Positions 35,501 to 55,023 of a DNA stretch of 64,000 bases are shown piece after piece. The stretch lies in assembly GCF_964204645.1 (NCBI RefSeq), contig NC_134034.1, forward strand, positions 12,281,962-12,345,961. The letters are read 5' to 3'. A model generated the notes under the pieces. That model did not search any database. It had not been told where the DNA came from and saw only the letters and a program-made list of their open reading frames with translations. This DNA comes from Tubulanus polymorphus (Eukaryota > Nemertea > Palaeonemertea > Tubulaniformes > Tubulanidae). Within the stretch, counting starts at the first letter, position 1. Each line of letters begins with the position of its first letter. Made by a program: the position numbers and the translations under genes.

Positions 35501-36388
35501 TCCTCACTGGTGGAAATTGTATCCGAAAACTTTTATTATCTTCTAGAAAAGAACAAGAAAGATGAAAAGAAAAGTCGCAATGAAAGTTCCGAGGATTCTG
35601 CGAGCGTTGCGACTCCGTCTCCAAAAAAATCCCGTAGATCATCGCAGCGCGGGCATATAGATGATCATAGGCAAGATAGATCACCTCAGCGCAGACAGAT
35701 GGCTGATCACAGGCAAGTGAGATCACCACAACGCGGGCAGAAAAATGATCATAGGCGAGATAGATCACCTGAGCGCAGGCAGATGGGTGATCGCAGGCAA
35801 GATAGATCACCCCAACGTAGGCAGATGGGTGATCACAGGCAAGATAGATCACCTCAGCGCGGGCAGAAAAATGATCACAGGCGCGATAGATCACCTCAGC
35901 GCGGGCAGACGGATGATCATCGCAGAGAAGAATCGCGTGAAACGAAAGCCAATAAAAGAACGTCTACAGATGAACGTCGCGGTCGAATAAGAAAACGTTC
36001 AACGAACAGTGAACGCGATCCCAGTCGATCAAGGTCAGATACGCGTAAACAAAGATCTCAAAGTCGCGAGGCCGAGAATCTGAGGAAACAAAAGAGGTCT
36101 CCGAGCAGAGAGAGAATGAGAGAGGCAAGAGGTCGCCGGTCTGAAAGTCGAGAGGCCGAGAAAAGGCGTCGGTCTCGTAGTAATTCTAGAACTCGTCGTC
36201 GAGGTAACCCGAACCGCGCGAAAAATCATAGATCTCGAAGCACGGAGCGTAAACGCCGGTCGCGGAGTGCGGAGCGTAAACGCCGGTCGCGGAGTCATTC
36301 CCGGAATCGCAGTAGATCACGTTCTATTCCTAAATTCATCAAGAAAAGACGTTATTCAGATTCTTTAAGCGATTCGAGCGATGATTAA
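32511..36388 (+). CDS. CIR1: Corepressor interacting with RBPJ 1 (CIR1), 9 exons, 531 aa
   Basis: A nuclear protein that in vertebrates bridges RBPJ/CBF1 to histone-deacetylase corepressors and also binds splicing factors. Exons: 32511-32582, 32699-32793, 32951-33024, 33260-33332, 33866-34017, 34576-34685, 35194-35282, 35360-35448, 35547-36388, with all phases matching. The N-terminus ([65 protein letters not shown]) is almost the vertebrate sequence. A zinc-knuckle-like CX2CX4HX6C lies at residues 127-142. [18 protein letters not shown] is conserved in exon 7. The tail is Lys/Arg/Ser-rich; residues 285-382 are seven tandem 14-residue copies of a [10 protein letters not shown]-type unit that is not in vertebrate CIR1, followed by RS dipeptide-rich sequence. 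Vertebrate CIR1 is about 450 aa. Confidence 0.95.
33345..33850 (+). repeat. 81-bp intronic minisatellite starting at a splice donor (CIR1 intron 4)
   Basis: ACACATGTATCGATGATGTCC recurs at 33380, 33461 and 33542, giving an 81-bp period made of two related halves (CACACGTAATGATGATGTCAT and the former). It then degenerates into about 41-bp units with ATACACTCACAATGATGATGTC. It begins about 12 bases after the exon 4 donor and fills most of the intron. Confidence 0.9.
34222..34495 (-). mobile_element. GGTTTCATAGA-family MITE, copy 2, interrupted by a nested MITE (CIR1 intron 5)
   Basis: Inverted relative to the copies at 5905 and 49335. Outer parts 34222-34312 and 34427-34495 together reproduce the uninterrupted element; 34313-34426 is a foreign insert. 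Confidence 0.8.
34313..34426. mobile_element. CAGGGTCCAGTTCCACAG-family MITE nested inside another MITE
   Basis: 114 bp with 18-bp terminal inverted repeats CAGGGTCCAGTTCCACAG / CTGTGGAACTGGATCCTG. The interior is nearly identical to 8262-8363 (GAGTTAACTCA, ATGAACTAATTTTAACTCAG). Comparison with intact hosts at 5905 and 49335 shows it was inserted after the host element settled. Confidence 0.85.
34820..35090 (-). repeat. Dispersed tandem repeat, about 105-bp unit, inverted (CIR1 intron 6)
   Basis: Two to three units are complementary to the array at 11145-11500 (GGTGTCTTGTTGTTCTTGCTGGTGA and CCTCACTGAGGATATCTTATGATT on the plus strand). Confidence 0.8.
35645..35938 (+). repeat. 42-bp coding tandem repeat in CIR1 exon 9, 7 units
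   Basis: Seven 14-residue units such as [14 protein letters not shown] and [14 protein letters not shown]. The reading frame is kept because the period is a multiple of three. Units two to six are close at DNA level, so the array is probably still changing in copy number. Confidence 0.9.
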
Positions 36389-36784
36389 ATTATGAAGATG
36401 TTTTTCAGATATTTCGTCGACTTTTTCACTGTTTCTCCACTTACAAAATGGATGAAGTTGAGAACCACGACCCGGCTCGGGTCCATAATTGTGCATTCAG
36501 TTGCAATTACAATAAACTGCATGTTTTTGTTTGCCTCGGATCTGGACCAATCGATCCTCTCTGAGCTATTTCCATGGTATTTGATGGGTCGTTATCAAAA
36601 TGAATTGAATGAAGAAAATTTGCTATTTTTTTATCATACACGGCATGCAATAATCCGAGACTCCGGAATAAAGAGAATCTTTGTTTTCAAATATTAACCA
36701 GTAAATTTGCTTTTAAGTGAAATTGTAAATAAATCACATCTGTTGAACTGCATCCAGTTATCTGTGTAATTATATTGTTGCCAA

Positions 36785-36985
36785 TTAGGAAGTGGATATT
36801 TTGCCAACGCGGCATTATTTTAGTAAACGCCATTTTGCCAATGGCTGTTTATAATAAGATATAGTAATAAAATATAACAATAACGGTGCGCGCATGCGCG
36901 GTGTCAATTAGCCAATCAAAACGCACCATTGGCAAAATAGCGTTTACAGGAATAATGCCGCATTGGCAAAATATCCACTGCCTAA
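36785..36985. mobile_element. MITE with about 34-bp terminal inverted repeats
   Basis: The termini are TTAGGAAGTGGATATTTTGCC... and, inverted, TTAGGCAGTGGATATTTTGCC..., continuing through CGGCATTATT. A second inner inverted block is AAACGCCATTTTGCCAATGG / CCATTGGCAAAATAGCGTTT. It is about 200 bp and I found only one copy. It falls between the two CIR1 polyadenylation signals, so may be transcribed. Confidence 0.85.
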
Positions 36986-37354
36986 CCATTATGATTAATA
37001 TTTAATTGTAATTATTATAAATATTTTCAATGCTGTATAATTTAAAACTGGTGTTTGTATCGTATTATTGTATTGTGAGAATAAAGTAAGGGTTTTTCAA
37101 TAGAGAAATGTCTCCTGCTGAAGTGGATTTTTACGAAATCAAGGAAGTTTTCAACTCAACTTGTAGACTCCATCCAACCAACATGCAATCTCTTCCCATG
37201 TAGTAAATACAGCAAGTGCTACGTTATGGAACAAAACAGTCTCGGCAGATGCCATATGTTGGCCCGAACTAACGAACTGGATCAAATAAACGGATTTTTG
37301 CAGCAGGACTCCTAAACTCTTTACAAGCCTCCAGCATTATTGGAATGGATATAA

Positions 37355-37572
37355 GGCTAAAAAAATTGATACCCTGTTTCTCCGCTCTGCTGAGCTTAAA
37401 TGTTGACCCGGCCGGCCGCCTATCTACCCTATACATTACTTTTTTTTAAATCGTGATCATTTTACCATAACAGACCCGGCCGCTGTAGAAATGAACTGTT
37501 TACAAATTTTATCATATTTTACAAAAATGACTCGGCCGCTGCGGAGAAACAAGGTATCATTTTTGTTTAGCC
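37355..37572. mobile_element. MITE with 3-bp TWA target duplication, copy 2, inverted
   Basis: 218 bp, flanked by TAA on both sides. It starts GGCTAAAAAAATTGATACC and ends GGTATCATTTTTGTTTAGCC. It is the reverse complement of the 4641-4857 copy with few differences, which suggests recent activity of the family. Confidence 0.85.
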
Positions 37573-38958
37573 TAAATGGTGCATTTATCGAGATCTATTA
37601 CCCTTCGGTAATTTGCAGAGTTGAAACACCGTCTACTCCATTGTATAGTGCAGTACGCCGGGACTCGGGAGTAGTGAATGGAGCATCCCGCCGGTGTGTA
37701 GGTATAAATTCAATAACCTCAACAGGAATCCTTTGAAACATCGAGCAAACGAAACAAATTTCTTTTTTCTTCCATTAAAAAAACGGACTTTAATAATTTA
37801 AGTATAATATTTTCCATACGAGTACAGAAATCGTCTCTTGGGAGCCTAAGATTTCTGCGGATCCTAAACGGCGGTAGGCTGCGCCACGAGACTCCGCCAG
37901 GAAGCAGAATTCAGACTCCCCGAGAGCAGACTGCGGCAACCCAGGCTGACGTTTCACACTTAATTTTTTACCCTTACACACGAATCGTATCAATTCTACT
38001 AAAATCTGAAATTACAGTAGAACCCGCGGAGTTGGGAGCGATGAAATTCATCTGGTGGTCGAGAAATTTCAGATTTTTCCAGATAAACTAAAAATAATAC
38101 AAGATCGAAATCTGGGTTCTAACTGTAGTTTCAATAAATTAAAAACATCGAAAAAGTTGATGACAATTTTTCGTTTAGTTTTTCGTTCTAGATTTTAAAA
38201 GCAGTTTTTCCGTCAGCGTATAATAATCAACGGGCGCCACGCAGTTTAAGATGATAAAATTTATACCATTGTGGATTTCTACTACAGTTGGTTTAGGTTC
38301 GTTATGAACATGTTTTTACGAGACAGCTCACAGACACAGACACATTACAACGAGACTCAAACCATCATACCAGGGTTCATTGCGTCGGCCGCTTCTCCGG
38401 TTTACTACAGATTTTGCCATCCCCCGGAGAACCAGTCGGGCAAAACGTGCACCAGGCTTAATCGGAAGGTTTAAAACTGCGTCTAATTCCAGTTTGAAGA
38501 AAAAGCGTAAGCTTAAAAGTTCCTCATTGAAACCATGATTTAAACAATAGTAATCAAACCAAAAATTCTAACTTTTTCGCGAAACTCAGCCCCAAGATAT
38601 TCTGGAGGGCCGATTTAATGAATTGTTTTCGACTGCCACCTCCGATTCTAGCAGGCCCTTCTTCAAAATTAATGGTTAATCGCAGCCTTGAAACAATATT
38701 TTCATCAATGTTGCTGCTTCCAATGAACCCTGATATCCTTAACGAGTCACTTTTTATCGGGAAATTAAGCAATTTTTTTTTCTCTTAACGTTTCAATCGC
38801 ACTCGGCTAAAGTAACACAAACTCTTTCGTCTTTTCTTTAAAGCTACAAGGCAACGACAACATCTTTTTTCGAGTTCGAAATTTCTGAGCGGTCAGCCGA
38901 TCGGAAAATGGCCGCACCGCGCTACGACGCACAGTTACTAGGACCTAAATTTGGGACA

Positions 38959-38975
38959 CGCGCGCGCGCGCGCGC
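38959..38975. repeat. Alternating CG tract
   Basis: Eight uninterrupted CG steps, preceded by ACA. Alternating CG can adopt Z-DNA; no further signal is visible. Confidence 0.85.
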
Positions 38976-39189
38976 AAAAATAAACAAATTTTCATCGTTT
39001 ATTCCAAGATATCGCGGCGGATCAATAAATTCTATATAATAAGCCACGATTTTGAATGCAGATTTTTGAACAGGTAACAATGAAAATTTACAATATAATT
39101 ATAATTATAATCATAATAACATTCAGATCACAGAAAATCAAACGACAATTTTGCGCTACTAAATGTCATTTTCCTAAAGTAAGCCGTCA

Positions 39190-42100
39190 TTATTTACTGT
39201 TGCCGTTCAATTTCAGCATTTCTTGTTGCGACACTTTGTTGCAGCGTTTCACCAGTTTTTGTTTGTACGAGAAAATGCTGCCTTCCCACTTTGTGACCTT
39301 CTGCTTGTCGCAAATCCAAATTTCCTCCGCGACCTACGAGAATTTTGAAACGAGAGAAAAATTTAAATCTCTGATCGTAGCTAATTGAAAATGAACTACA
39401 AACACCAGACATTAGACATTCTATCAGCGCACTTTCAAAAACTGTTAGTCCACACTTCACATGTGTTCAGTGCTAATTGAAAATGAACTATAAACACTAG
39501 AAATTTTATCAGCACAAAACTGATCGTCCACACTTCACATGTGTTCAGTGCTTCACCCGAGACATTTCTAATCAAAAATGAACTACAAACACCAGACATT
39601 TTATCAACACGCTTTCAAAAACTGATCGTCCACACTTCACATGCGTCCAGAACTTCACTTGAGACATTTTTAATTGAAAATGAACTACAAACACCAGACA
39701 TTTTATCAGTGCACTTTCAAAAACTGACACTCAACGGTTCACCCTATATCAGTAAATGCCTGTAGGAGTTGTTTCAGATTGATTTGAACATTTGATTCAA
39801 GTCCAATCCCTAACCAGTGCGTATTTACCATTGTCAGTTGCAAATATGTAATAATAATTCACCTGAGCTATGAGTCTGAAGTCGTGACTAACTAAAACCA
39901 TTCCTCCGTCGAAATCATTGAGAGCTTCGGCCAACGAATCGATCGTTTCGATGTCCAAATGATTTGTAGGTTCGTCCAGCAACAATAGATGCGGCGATTG
40001 CCATGCCAACCACGCGAATATCACTCGACAACGTTGACCGTCGGATAGATTTTGCATCGGACAAATCTAAAATCATAACCGCAACACAGTTCAGTAAACT
40101 ATTTCAGCGTTTTAGCAAATCAGGGAATCAGAGATATTAGTTCAGGTATTTTCCATTAAGAAAGAAAAAGAATCAAGGAGTCGTAAGAACCCTGTAGAGA
40201 ATTCCCTCTCATCTCTCCCTCCTCCCTCTCATCTCTACCTCCCTCCCTCTCATCTCTCCCTCCCTCTCATCTCTCCCTCCTCCCTCTCATCTCTCCCTCC
40301 CTCCCTCTCATCTCTCCCTCCATCCCTCTCATCTCTCCCTCCATCCCTCTCATCTCTCCCTCCCTCCCTCACAATTTACTGTATACACCAATGAGGGCTT
40401 GCCACTCACCTGTTGTTGACCGGTTAACCCGAATCGACCGATAATCTTCCTCATTTCCTCGCGTTCTTTAATATCTGGGAACTGCTTCATCATCCAGTCG
40501 AGGGCGGTTTGCTCCAGATCTAACAATTCCTAAAACGACGCGAAAAAACGAATACAAGACCAAGTAACTACCGGTACTAGCGACACCTGGTGGATCCTCA
40601 CTTGCCATAGTATTCTTACCTGTAAATGCTGATGATATCGGCCTATTTTAATATGCGAGTGACGTCTGATCAATCCGTCTGTCGGATGTAGTTGCCCGGC
40701 GATCAGTTTCAACAATGTTGATTTGCCGGCACCGTTCGGCCCGACGAGCGCGACTCGCGTGTCGAGGTCCATCCCGAAGTCAAGGTCGCGGTAGATGTAC
40801 GGTTTATCGTCGGAGTAACGGAAACAGACGTTCTGTACCTGGATCACCGGCGGTGGCAGTTTACCGCATTCCGGGAAATAAAACGTCAACGTCTGCAATA
40901 AACAGCAGCAAGAGAATTATTATTTATAGTTTAAAATAATCACTTTTTATCATGAAAATCGGCATCTTAGGCGTCAAATGTAAAGTCACAACTGCCGAAC
41001 TGAGCTCAATTTCAAAGAAAATCAATATCTTCGGGATCCAGTTTCACAGTTGAGATCACTCGGAGTTAAAAATAGTTAATTTTCGACGAGTCGAATCTTA
41101 ATTCACAACCGAGGAATTGCATCCAGAATTTCACGTCTCCAACGACACTGACCCGGTCGGTTGTGACTTTCTGTGTGAGACCTCCTTCGACCATCTTCCG
41201 CAGTGTTTTCTCTTTACTCTGAGCTTGTCGCGCTAACTTCGCGCTACCGTGACCGAACCGAGCGATATAATCCTGAAATATAGACGCATAAAATGTATTT
41301 AACTACAGAGAAAATTAATCCGCAGTGTGGCCACTAATTGGACTTAGACTTGCTTTTCCCCTGACTTCCCAGCTGACAAGTTGTTTTCCCTGACTCGATC
41401 TGCTAAGAATCCAATCAATTAACACAGTCAAATACGTAAGGCATAGATGGAAACTGTTTGATTTTATGAGTGATCTAGAAATCTCAACTAACTTTTCTGA
41501 CTTATCCCTAATTTTTAGCTCTTTTTTTTTTACAAATTTCCCTGACTTTTCTGAAGAAAACATAAACCCCCGACTTTTCCCCGGTTTCTATGTTAAGTGG
41601 CGCCACTTGACGTGAACGGCGATAAAAAAGATCGAAATCGACCGATCGTTGATTTACCTTCATGTGAGCGATTTCACTTTGTTGTCGTTTGTAAGATTTC
41701 ATTTGATTTTCCTCTATTTCCGAGCGAGTTTGAACGTACTGATCGTAGTTACCCTAATGCGTCACAGAAAAACAATAGAAAACTGTCTTAATCGCACGGA
41801 AAAAAAACATCATCAAAAATTACAAAGCGACCAATGTTTCGAGCGACTTAAAAAACATCTTTCCGCAGTATTATAGTATTTCGTAACTGATTGCTCACCG
41901 TATAGAATAGTATTTCGGTACTGATTGCTCACCGTATAGAATAGTATTTCGTTACTGATTGCTCACCGTATAGAATAGTATTTCGGTACTGATTGCTCAC
42001 CGTATAGAATAGTATTTCGGTACCGATTGCTCACCGTATAGAATAGTATTTCGGTACTGATTGCTCACCGTATAGAATAGTATTTCGGTACTGATTGCTC

Positions 42101-45100
42101 ACCGTATAGAATAGTATTTCGTTACTGATTGCTCACCGTATAGAATAGTATTTCGGTACCGATTGCTCACCGTATAGAATAGTATTTCAGTACCGATTGC
42201 TTACCGTATAGAATTTGAGTTTAGTTTGATGCATGTGAATGATATTCGTACAGACTCCGTTGAGGAAATCCTGAGAGTGAGACACGATCACTAGAATTCT
42301 CTTATACCTGCACAGACGAACGAAATACATATAACCATTAGAACTACATTCAGACGCCTCATTAGCATTAAACGTACATTTTCAAGCCACAACTGCGGAT
42401 AAGGATCCAGTCGCTTAAGATATAAGTGAATCTGAGGGTTCTCATAGATCAGTGAATACAATGACTAAATATACCCTGGTTGAATTGTAAGATATACTCA
42501 GTGGGGTGGGGGGTTTCTTCTTATCAAGAGGTTGCTTGTGCCACACGTCAACAGCAAAAACAACAAGACATCAAAAATTCAAATTCCCTTATTAAATTAG
42601 GATATCCTCCATCCTCAGTGAGGTTTGTTGTTTCTTAACAAGAGGTTCCTCATGTCACCTGGTCACCAGTAAGAACAAGACACCAAAATTTCAAATTATG
42701 TGATATTTCCGGACTTTCAAGAAAAGAGCAAAAGTTTGCGAACGCCGAGATATAAAAATTTGAGAGAAACGGAATGCTTACTCCTTAAGTTCCGATTCGA
42801 GCCAGACGCAGGCGTCTAAATCTAAATGATTCGTCGGTTCATCGAGTAACAACATCGTCGGTCTGATGAACAACGCTCGGGCCAGAGCGATCCTCATCCT
42901 CCAACCTCCGGAGAAGTCCTTCACCGCTTTCCGCTGCATTTCTGGAGTGAAGCCGAGACCGTGTAGAATCATACCGGCTTTATACTCGGCCTTATCGGCG
43001 TCCATCTCCTCCAGACGCTCCGTCACGTCTTGTATTCTTTCGTGAGCATCTGTAAACGCAGCAAAAAGATGTCACACGGGGAATATTGGAGGTAGGTGAT
43101 GTCATAACGGAGAACTTCAAATGATGGGGAATAACAAAGAATGATGATGTCATAAGGTGAATTATGCAGAAATAATTCAAGGGATTGAGATGATGATGTC
43201 ATAGGGAGAACTTCGAATGATGAAGTCATAAAGGAAATCATGGAGGATGATGATGATATTAAAGGGGAAATACGGAGGCATTTCAAACTAACTGCAGAAA
43301 AATGTGACAGGGGAATAGTAGGCGGATAATGATGTCATAAGGAGAACTTTGAATGATGAATTCATAAAGGAAATCATGGAGGATGATGATGATATTAAAG
43401 GGGAAATTATGTTAGCTGATGTCATAGGGGGAAAAACGGAGGCATTTCAAACTAACTGCAGAAAAATGTGACAGGGGAATAGTAGGCGGATAATGATGTC
43501 ATAAGGAGAACTTTGAATGATGAAGTCATAAAGGAAATCATGGAGGATGATGATGATATTAAAGGGGAAATTATGTTAGCTGATGTCATAGGGGGAAAAA
43601 CGGAGGCATTTCAAACTAACTGCAGAAAAATGTGACAGGGGAATAGTAGGCGTATAATGATGTCATAAGGAGAACTTTGAATGATGAAGTCATAAAGGAA
43701 ATCATGGAGGATGATGATGATATTAAAGGGGAAATTATGTTAGCTGATGTCATAGGGGGAAAAACGGAGGCATTTCAAACTAACTGCAGAAAAATGTGAC
43801 AGGGGAATAGTAGGCGGATAATGATGTCATAAGGAGAACTTTGAATGATGAAGTCATGGAGTGAATTATACGAAGGATGATCTCGAAGGGGTAAATTACA
43901 TTAAGCGATGGGGGAATTATCGAGACATTTCAAACTAACCGTCGTCTCCGCGTATAATTAATTCCTCCATCTCTTTCTCGAGGATTATTCGCTCCTTGTC
44001 GACTTCCATCACGGTTTCTAACGCCGTTTTATCCGACGGCGGCATCTCTCGTTTCAGGTGGAATACGTCGACGTGGTCGGGGATCGGGATCTCGTTGTTA
44101 CCGAGCGCCGCCAACAACGAAGATTTACCTACAAACATAAATCATAAATAAAATCCCCTTTCAAAGACAAGCGACTGTAACTTAATCGAAATAAAAAATC
44201 GATAATTTGAAGTCAAACGAATCTAGAGAAAAATGTTTGAATTTTGGCTTCCATCTGAGTTGAAACATCAAAATCGTCCGTAGGTTTTACTTTTTTCTTA
44301 TCATCGGATAATCAGAAATATCGTACCGCAGCCGTTAAAACCGATCAGTCCGTAACGTCTGCCGCAGTTCAAGGTCAGCGTCGTTTCCGTCAGTAATTCG
44401 ACGCCGTGGAAACGCATCGTTAGTTTCTCGATTCGTAAATCGCGACTGTCTTTATACGAGGCTAGAACACCGGTGCACGACCGTTCAGCCGCTCCGAGGT
44501 CGATGCCTTCTAGTTTAGCTGCCACTTCGTCTAAACCATTCACTACAACATATACATAATAACCCAGCGTTCACTACTGACGACAGTTTAATACATTACT
44601 GAAAACAATTTGAAAATTCCACCGCAGCGATTAACGAACGCACTGCTATCTTTCCTTAACGCCACAGCGTGGCGTATAAGATATACAGCTTTAGCCGATA
44701 GAACTGTATAGTATTACCTCAACCCCATAGTGCGACGTAAAAGATATACAGTTCTATTAAATAGTCAGAACTGTATAGAATAACCTCAACCCCACAGTGT
44801 GATAGAAAAGATAAACAGTTCTATTAACTCTACCCTGCAATGCGGTGTTTAACAAATGCACAGCTAATTTACCTTGCAGTGCAGCATATATGATATACAG
44901 TTCCATTCAGTAGAATTAACCCCACAGTGCGGCGTATAAGGTATACAGTTCTATTCTATAGAACCCTACCCACAGTGCGGTGTATTAGCTATACAGTTCT
45001 ATTTAATAGAACTAACCCCACAGTGCGGCGTGTAAGGTATACAGTTCTATTCAGTAGAACTAACCCCACAATGCAGCGTATAAGGTATACAGTTCTATTC

Positions 45101-45680
45101 AATAGAACTAACCCCACAGTGCGGTGTATAAGGTATACAGTTCTATTTAATAGAACTAACCCCACAGTGCGGCATATTAGATATACAGTTCTATTTAATA
45201 GAACTAACCCCACAGTGCGGTGTATTAGCTATACAGTTCTATTCAATAGAACTAACCCCACAGTGCAGCATATATGATATACAGTTCCATTCAATATAAC
45301 TAACCCCACAGTGCGGGGTATAAGGTATACAGTTCTATTTAATAGAACTAACCCCATGGTGCCACGTATAAGATAAACAGCTGTTTACAATAGAACTGTA
45401 TAGTATTAAATCAACCACACAGTGCGGCGTATAAGGTATACAGTTCTAGTTCAATAGAACTAACAAGTCAGTCCACCGGAACCACCATCAAATACACACA
45501 ATATAAAAGATACTTACATGTACCATTTTTTTTAACGGGAGTCGATGAACCACTCCCATTGGCTGTTCCGTTTGCAGTAGATGAAACTGAGGCTGCCGAA
45601 CCGCGTCTGCTGCCGTCTGTTTTTTTCTTGGATGCGTCTTTCTTAGCGGCTGCGCGCTTTTTCTTAGCATCTGATGGCAT
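39190..45680 (-). CDS. ABCF2: ATP-binding cassette subfamily F member 2 (ABCF2), 11 exons, 631 aa
   Basis: A soluble twin-ABC ATPase without membrane segments; ABCF proteins act in ribosome biology. Minus-strand exons: 45680-45518, 44542-44327, 44128-43940, 43049-42782, 42307-42205, 41753-41658, 41272-41153, 40892-40620, 40529-40410, 40066-39863, 39333-39190 (stop TAA); all phases close. The Lys/Ala-rich start [20 protein letters not shown] matches the family. First cassette: GFNGCGKS (122-129, split by intron 2), FSGGWRM (235), [11 protein letters not shown] (256-266). Linker: [19 protein letters not shown]. Second cassette: GPNGAGKST (436-444), LSDGQRCR (523), [11 protein letters not shown] (544-554). 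Vertebrate ABCF2 is 623 aa. Exons 5 and 7 use unremarkable donors, but several introns are filled with tandem repeats that include copies of donor sequence. Head-to-head with the ATP synthase beta gene. Confidence 0.96.
39383..39735 (+). repeat. Dispersed tandem repeat, about 97-bp unit x3-4 (ABCF2 intron 10)
   Basis: AATGAACTACAAACACCAGACATT recurs at 39389, 39485, 39579 and 39680 with CTTTCAAAAACTGATCGTCC and TTCACATGTGTTCAG between. Same family as 6061-6320 and 7490-7735. Confidence 0.85.
40200..40375 (+). repeat. CTCCCTCCCTCTCATCTCT minisatellite (ABCF2 intron 9)
   Basis: About nine units of 15-23 bp that vary by CCTC steps. On the transcribed strand it is purine-rich, GAGG-type. Confidence 0.9.
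41874..42179 (+). repeat. 34-bp tandem repeat, 9 units, each copying the ABCF2 exon 5 end and donor
   Basis: Unit TAGTATTTCGGTACTGATTG + CTCACCGTATAGAA. On the gene (minus) strand each unit reads TTCTATACG then GTGAGC. The true exon 5 end, exactly 34 bases from the last unit, reads TTCTATACG then GTAAGC. So the unit includes nine coding bases and a splice-donor-like hexamer. Confidence 0.92.
42475..42710 (+). repeat. Dispersed tandem repeat, about 105-bp unit (ABCF2 intron 4)
   Basis: Two units match 11145-11500 (GATATACTCAGTG, TCTTATCAAGAGGTTGCTTG, ACAACAAGACATCAAAAATTC). Confidence 0.75.
43280..43830 (+). repeat. 164-bp tandem repeat, over 3 units (ABCF2 intron 3)
   Basis: GGCGGATAATGATGTCATAAGG begins at 43321, 43485, 43649 and 43813, an exact 164-bp period with almost no divergence. 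Each unit holds GCATTTCAAACTAAC, the complement of the real exon 3 donor region (GTTAGTTTGAAATG at 43939-43926), so donor-like sequence has been copied here too. Confidence 0.9.
44630..45450 (+). repeat. 48-bp tandem repeat, about 14 units (ABCF2 intron 1)
   Basis: Units of about 48 bp contain AACCCCACAGTGCGGCGTATA, GGTATACAGTTCTATT and AATAGAACT. They stay open on both strands because the period is a multiple of three. CACAGTGCGGTGTA resembles the palindrome inside the TTAA-flanked MITEs, a possible but unproven source. Confidence 0.9.
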
Positions 45681-46593
45681 GTTTTTAACTAAAATTTAAT
45701 TTTTAAAAACTTTTCAATCAAACAGAAAATAGATCAATATCAAAGAGTGGATGGCCCAAAAAAAAAGCTCGGCAGGGGCTTAGCTCTAAGTAAGGCTTAC
45801 AAAAATTTTGAAAATATATTTATTCAATCAAATGTTCTCAAGTTGTGACAATCAGAAAACAATGGTCTCTTTGGAAAAACAACCTGAATAGAAATATATG
45901 GATTAATGAAATGTATTTTTTTCAAAAAAATTTATGACGTCAAAGAATGAGTGATGACTAAACATTCAATAGTAGTAGTAGTACGAAAAAGGGTATTTTA
46001 AAAACGATTTTTAACTAATTAAGGGTCGGTTCTAAACCCAATGAAGGGCACACAACGATAGTTTATCAGTTTATGAATATTAATGATTAACCGATTGAAT
46101 GATTATCAGCGGATTAACGCGTCAAACTCACTTTAAATTGTCACTATTTTATGTTACCAGACTGTAGAAAATCCCCACATGGGCAATACCAACTAATCAG
46201 CTGTAAGGGGCACCGGACGTTGTGTCCGGTCCGTAGTCTGTAAGCAGCAATTTCTGTTTACTCGGCCAAAAAAGGACTTCTGCAGCTAGAAACATAGTGA
46301 AAACATTTAATGAATTACTGAAACAGCATTGACACCCAGGAATTTAATTTCTTATGTTACTGTAGAAAACTATATCGTGACCCGGCCCTGGTGGTACACG
46401 CTGGAACTACAATAATTGATGAAAATTTCTATCCCGTACAAATATTATCAAATACTCCAAAAACGCATCATTTTGGACGCAATCAAAAAATGGTGGGGTT
46501 TCGGGGCACCCCGTGCACCAAGCAGCGGTCCCAAAATTAGATAAGGTCCGGGTCGTAGTCAATGAGTCCGGTACCACTTGAATTCATCCGGGT
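45681..46593. other. Shared upstream region of ABCF2 and ATP synthase beta
   Basis: 913 bases between two divergent start codons, without a recognisable frame. It should contain both promoters. No TATA box stands out. A CCGGACGTTGTGTCCGG palindrome-like block lies near 46210-46230. Confidence 0.5.
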
Positions 46594-54912
<8,319 letters not shown>

Positions 54913-55017
54913 ACACGATTTAATTTATAATTAGTTAAATAAGATAGTAATCATCATTTTTGCCGACTAACGACCTTCGATGATATAGTTTATTATTAGT
55001 TATTGATGATGAATGAA

Positions 55018-55023
55018 AATAAA
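55018..55023 (+). promoter_or_regulatory. ATP synthase beta polyadenylation signal
   Basis: AATAAA followed by a T-rich stretch (CTTGTTCTTTTTGT), the usual downstream element. Confidence 0.75.

Larger units (their letters stand above)
36389..39189. other. CIR1-ABCF2 intergenic region, no supported gene
   Basis: Two plus-strand AATAAA signals for CIR1 lie at 36728 and 37080. Two MITEs follow (36785-36985 and 37355-37572), then about 1.6 kb with no recognisable frame, an alternating CG run (38959-38975), and the ABCF2 3' side. A minus-strand AATAAA (TTTATT at 38998-39003) could end ABCF2. Confidence 0.6.

Noticed and set aside
44927-45277. 116-aa open frame with 16-residue repeats
   Set aside because: It lies in ABCF2 intron 1 over a 48-bp tandem array, and the opposite strand is open as well.
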